Source: Larkinella rosea (GTDB lineage Bacteria > Bacteroidota > Bacteroidia > Cytophagales > Spirosomataceae). Taken from it: 64,000 nt of DNA. Shown here one piece after another: positions 61,536 through 64,000 of the stretch. How positions within the stretch are numbered: the stretch's first letter is position 1; each line of letters opens with the position of its first letter. The notes under the pieces were generated by a model. The model ran no database searches. It saw only the letters and a program-made list of their open reading frames with translations, and was not told the origin of the DNA. Location: positions 248,001 through 312,000 of the forward strand of contig NZ_RQJO01000009.1 in the NCBI RefSeq assembly GCF_003858635.1, read 5' to 3'. Both the position numbers and the translations under genes were made by a program.

Positions 61536-62183
61536 ATGAAAAAGTGCTTCGGTTTCTTTTTTATGCTGGGATTGTTGTCGACCCATTTGCGGGCTCAGAT
61601 GCAGGTTGGCGTACGGGCGGGCGTTCATTGGTCCCGGATTCAAAACCGGTCGATGGGTGCGGATCATTCATTCATACCCGGTTTTTCGGTCGCCTTTCCA
61701 ATTCGGATTCCCGTTACAGATCGGTGGAGTCTGCGAGTCGAACCGTCGATCATTCAGAAAGGTTGGCGGTCGAAAGCGGATTATACCGTTCCTTTGGGCC
61801 AACCCGCCGGTACCGGCGATCTGGTGCTGCGGTACGAAGAAGCTGAAGTGCCGCTGTTGTTTTCTTACCGGATAAATCAAACCAATCGATTGGCTTATTA
61901 CGTGTTAGCTGGTCCCGGTTTTTCGTATGCACTCGGCGGACGATTCAAAATTACAGATAAAAATACACTGATTTTGAGTGATAAACTGACGTTTGAAAAC
62001 CGGATTCAACCTGGAGGCTGGATCGGTGGAGGGGTAGAAATTCCGTGGGGCACCTTAACCACTTTTCTGGATGCCCGGTATCAATTCGGGCGATATCCAG
62101 CAACGTTACGATCGGCTGATGCAGCGGAGATTATCCACGGTTTTTCACTGTCCGTCGGCTGCTGGCTGCCATCCAAAAAATAA
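61536..62183 (+). CDS. Outer-membrane beta-barrel protein (PorT-like)
   Basis: A 215-residue exported barrel. Signal peptide MKKCFGFFFMLGLLSTHLRA, then strands such as MQVGVRAGVHWSRI, SFIPGFSVAFPIRI and RWSLRVEPSIIQKGW, ending GFSLSVGCWLP. The pattern fits outer-membrane beta-barrel proteins of the PorT/OmpA-like group. Convergent with the SulP gene. Function unknown. Confidence 0.8.
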   Translation: MKKCFGFFFMLGLLSTHLRAQMQVGVRAGVHWSRIQNRSMGADHSFIPGFSVAFPIRIPVTDRWSLRVEPSIIQKGWRSKADYTVPLGQPAGTGDLVLRYEEAEVPLLFSYRINQTNRLAYYVLAGPGFSYALGGRFKITDKNTLILSDKLTFENRIQPGGWIGGGVEIPWGTLTTFLDARYQFGRYPATLRSADAAEIIHGFSLSVGCWLPSKK

Positions 62184-62212
62184 GTCTGACCGGATTCGCC
62201 AGTCAGACTTAT
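62180..62212. terminator. Bidirectional terminator
   Basis: An 11-base perfect stem ATAAGTCTGAC/GTCAGACTTAT between convergent genes, overlapping the stop codon of the outer-membrane gene. Confidence 0.8.
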
Positions 62213-62235
62213 TGACTTCTATGACACAAAGTTTA

Positions 62236-63882
62236 CTACCTGATTTTCTCAATTTCGCGCAGATGCCGGCTGCGCATGGCACTGATGGATTCCGGAATGG
62301 GGGGACGGTCTTCAACGGGCTCGCGCAGAAAAATGAGCTGAATGTTACGCTGGAAAGCCGTCTCCTTGAAATTATCGATGGTGTTCATCACATCACTGTC
62401 AATGTATGACGAATTGGTGCAGTCAATTTCGACCACCGCGTTGTTCGGAATACTGGTCAGTAATTTTACCATGCTGGCTTTACTCAGAAACGACACGTAA
62501 TCACCCATACTGATCCGGATTCGTTCGTTTCCGCCCTCCTGAAACGTCTGGATGCGGTGTGCGTTCCGGTAGTTTTCGCGCAGAATAAAGAACAGCGCCA
62601 CCAGCATTCCCACGGCAATACCGGTCAGCAAATCCGTCAGCAGAATGGCGGCAACTGTGGCGATAAACGGAATAAATTTGGCGATTCCTTCGTTCAGCAG
62701 CTGCTTGAAAATACGCGCATGAGCCAGTTTATACCCCGTAATGAGCAGGATAGAGGCCAGGGCCGCCCAGGGAATCCGGTTCAAAACCGTCGGCAGCGCA
62801 ATGGCCGAAACCAGCAGCAGTAGGCCGTGAATGAGCGCGGCCCGTTTGGTGCGGGCACCCGCATTGATGCTCACCGAACTCCGGACAATGACGGACGTCA
62901 GCGGAATGCCACCAATCAAACCGCTGACAATATTGCCAATGCCTTGCGCCTTTAACTCGGTGTTGGTGGGCGTTTTGCGTTTCTGAGGGTCCAGTTGGTC
63001 GGTTGCTTCGATGGCCAAAAGGGCTTCCAGGCTGGCAACGAGCGCAATGGAAAGAGCCGAAATGTAAACCTGGGGATTGTGCCACTGGCTAAAATCCGGC
63101 ATGGTAAACAAGCCGAAAAAACCGCTCAGGCTATCGGCCACCGGCAACTGAACCAGGTGATTCCCTTTCAAAATCGAGGACGGTGCAAGGAGTCCCACCA
63201 GTTCATTGATCGAAATGCCCAGCACGACGACCACCAGAGCTGCCGGCATGTTTTGCAGCCACTTGATTCGTTTTAGGAAAGGACGCTCCCACAGCAGTAA
63301 AATACCCAGCGACACGGCCGCAATCAGGATCGCAACCCCGTTGAGCTGGCCGATCGCCATCTTAAATTGACTGACAATGTTGAAACCTTCCGGCTGAAAC
63401 AGCGAAATTTCTTCCGCCGAATCGGCATCGTAGCCGACCAGGTGCGGTATCTGTTTGATAATCAAAATTAACCCAATCCCCGCCAGCATCCCTTTAATCA
63501 CGGACGACGGGAAAAAATTACTGATGATCCCCGCCCGCAGGTAACCGAGCCCAATCTGAATCAGGCCGGCTAAACAGGTAGCAAGTAGGAAAGCCGGAAA
63601 CGAGCCGAGGGATTCGATGGCGGCCAGAACAACCACGATCAAACCGGCTTCCGGCCCGGAAATACTGACTGCCGACCGACTGAACAAACCCACCACGAGC
63701 CCACCGGCCAGTCCGGCAATAATGCCCGAAAAGAGGGGCGCGCCAGACGCCAGTGCAATGCCCAGACAGAGCGGCACGGCGACCAGAAAGGAAACAAAGC
63801 CCCCTCGAATGTCGCCTACCAGCGTGCTGGAATCACGTTTTTGGGGGCTTTTTTGGGTTGTTTTTATCGGATTCATTTGCAT
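62236..63882 (-). CDS. SulP family inorganic anion transporter
   Basis: A 548-residue SulP/SLC26 transporter: about 10-12 membrane helices (GGFVSFLVAVPLCLGIALASGAPLFSGI first) and a C-terminal STAS domain from about 445 with VVEIDCTNSSYIDSDVMNTIDNFKE. It imports sulfate, bicarbonate or similar anions. A second Met two codons downstream (63876) could also be the start. The closest subtype is not clear from sequence alone; sulfate would fit the sulfur genes nearby but that is inference. Confidence 0.93.
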   Translation of the reverse strand: MQMNPIKTTQKSPQKRDSSTLVGDIRGGFVSFLVAVPLCLGIALASGAPLFSGIIAGLAGGLVVGLFSRSAVSISGPEAGLIVVVLAAIESLGSFPAFLLATCLAGLIQIGLGYLRAGIISNFFPSSVIKGMLAGIGLILIIKQIPHLVGYDADSAEEISLFQPEGFNIVSQFKMAIGQLNGVAILIAAVSLGILLLWERPFLKRIKWLQNMPAALVVVVLGISINELVGLLAPSSILKGNHLVQLPVADSLSGFFGLFTMPDFSQWHNPQVYISALSIALVASLEALLAIEATDQLDPQKRKTPTNTELKAQGIGNIVSGLIGGIPLTSVIVRSSVSINAGARTKRAALIHGLLLLVSAIALPTVLNRIPWAALASILLITGYKLAHARIFKQLLNEGIAKFIPFIATVAAILLTDLLTGIAVGMLVALFFILRENYRNAHRIQTFQEGGNERIRISMGDYVSFLSKASMVKLLTSIPNNAVVEIDCTNSSYIDSDVMNTIDNFKETAFQRNIQLIFLREPVEDRPPIPESISAMRSRHLREIEKIR

Positions 63883-63963
63883 GTTGTCTCAATAGGTTGG
63901 TATGGAAAAAGCCGCTATGGCAAAAGCCGTTGCGTGTTGTATTCGTTTAGGACAGGAGTAGAA

Positions 63964-63991
63964 AAACCGGAAAGGCTGCGCTAACCGGTTT
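63964..63991. terminator. Possible hairpin at the window edge
   Basis: AAACCGG/CCGGTTT stem with a 14-base loop, upstream of the SulP gene. It may terminate a gene beyond the window edge. Confidence 0.35.
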
Positions 63992-64000
63992 AATCATTAC

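Overview
The window is a chromosomal stretch of a Bacteroidota bacterium, most likely a Cytophagales member of the Spirosomataceae (Spirosoma/Larkinella-like). Reasons: a SusC/SusD pair, promoters of the Bacteroidota type (TTG, about 20 nt, TAnnTTTG), poor Shine-Dalgarno sites, TonB and lipoprotein signal peptides, and a moderate GC content. No rRNA, tRNA, CRISPR array, phage or insertion sequence was recognised.

Layout. 1-3.5 kb: the 3' end of metK, the hibernation factor gene hpf, and two tandem duplicated SDR genes. 3.6-9.4 kb: a minus-strand operon eboB-eboC-eboD-eboE-eboF. Two outward-facing envelope genes follow, then eboA, which is detached and sits directly behind xerC and rpsU. 13-19 kb: Ppx/GppA phosphatase, thioesterase, SDR, dipeptidase, Wzi-like protein and a bacilliredoxin. 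19-23.6 kb: a suf iron-sulfur operon (sufC-sufD-sufS-sufE-sufT) without sufB. 23.8-29 kb: an arginine-deiminase-like gene plus ctlX, a MarR regulator, an SDR and a gluconolactonase-like protein. 29-34 kb: a SusC/SusD transport operon. 34.6-43.7 kb: peptidases, an acyltransferase, a secreted DUF62 SAM hydrolase, an acetyl-xylan-esterase-like protein, a GH20 hexosaminidase and a ROK regulator. 44-46.9 kb: metY-metX under a SAM-I riboswitch. 47-52 kb: Gfo/Idh oxidoreductase, a DciA-like protein and a GT2/deacetylase/GT87 glycolipid operon. 52.5-64 kb: LD-carboxypeptidase, voltage-gated K+ channel, amidohydrolase, TolC, small conserved genes, MTA/SAH nucleosidase, a decayed YhcG-type nuclease gene, topoisomerase IB, an outer-membrane protein and a SulP transporter.

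The most unusual signal is not a gene. At least ten intergenic gaps hold a long imperfect inverted repeat whose arms are built from 7-nt words (for example AATGAAC, AATAATG, AGTTAAG, CGGTTTT), usually around a GC-rich centre. The words differ from locus to locus but the design is the same, and some loci share the same GC core (both suf gaps; the metY-metX gap and the esterase gap). They occur between co-directional, convergent and divergent genes, so they are not just terminators. A second palindrome family (ACGGACT/AGTCCGT) lies at both edges of the ebo region and supplies the last codons of eboA.

Several genes touch S-adenosylmethionine: metK makes it, metY-metX are under a SAM sensor, the MTA/SAH nucleosidase removes its products, and the secreted DUF62 protein would hydrolyse it outside the cytoplasm.
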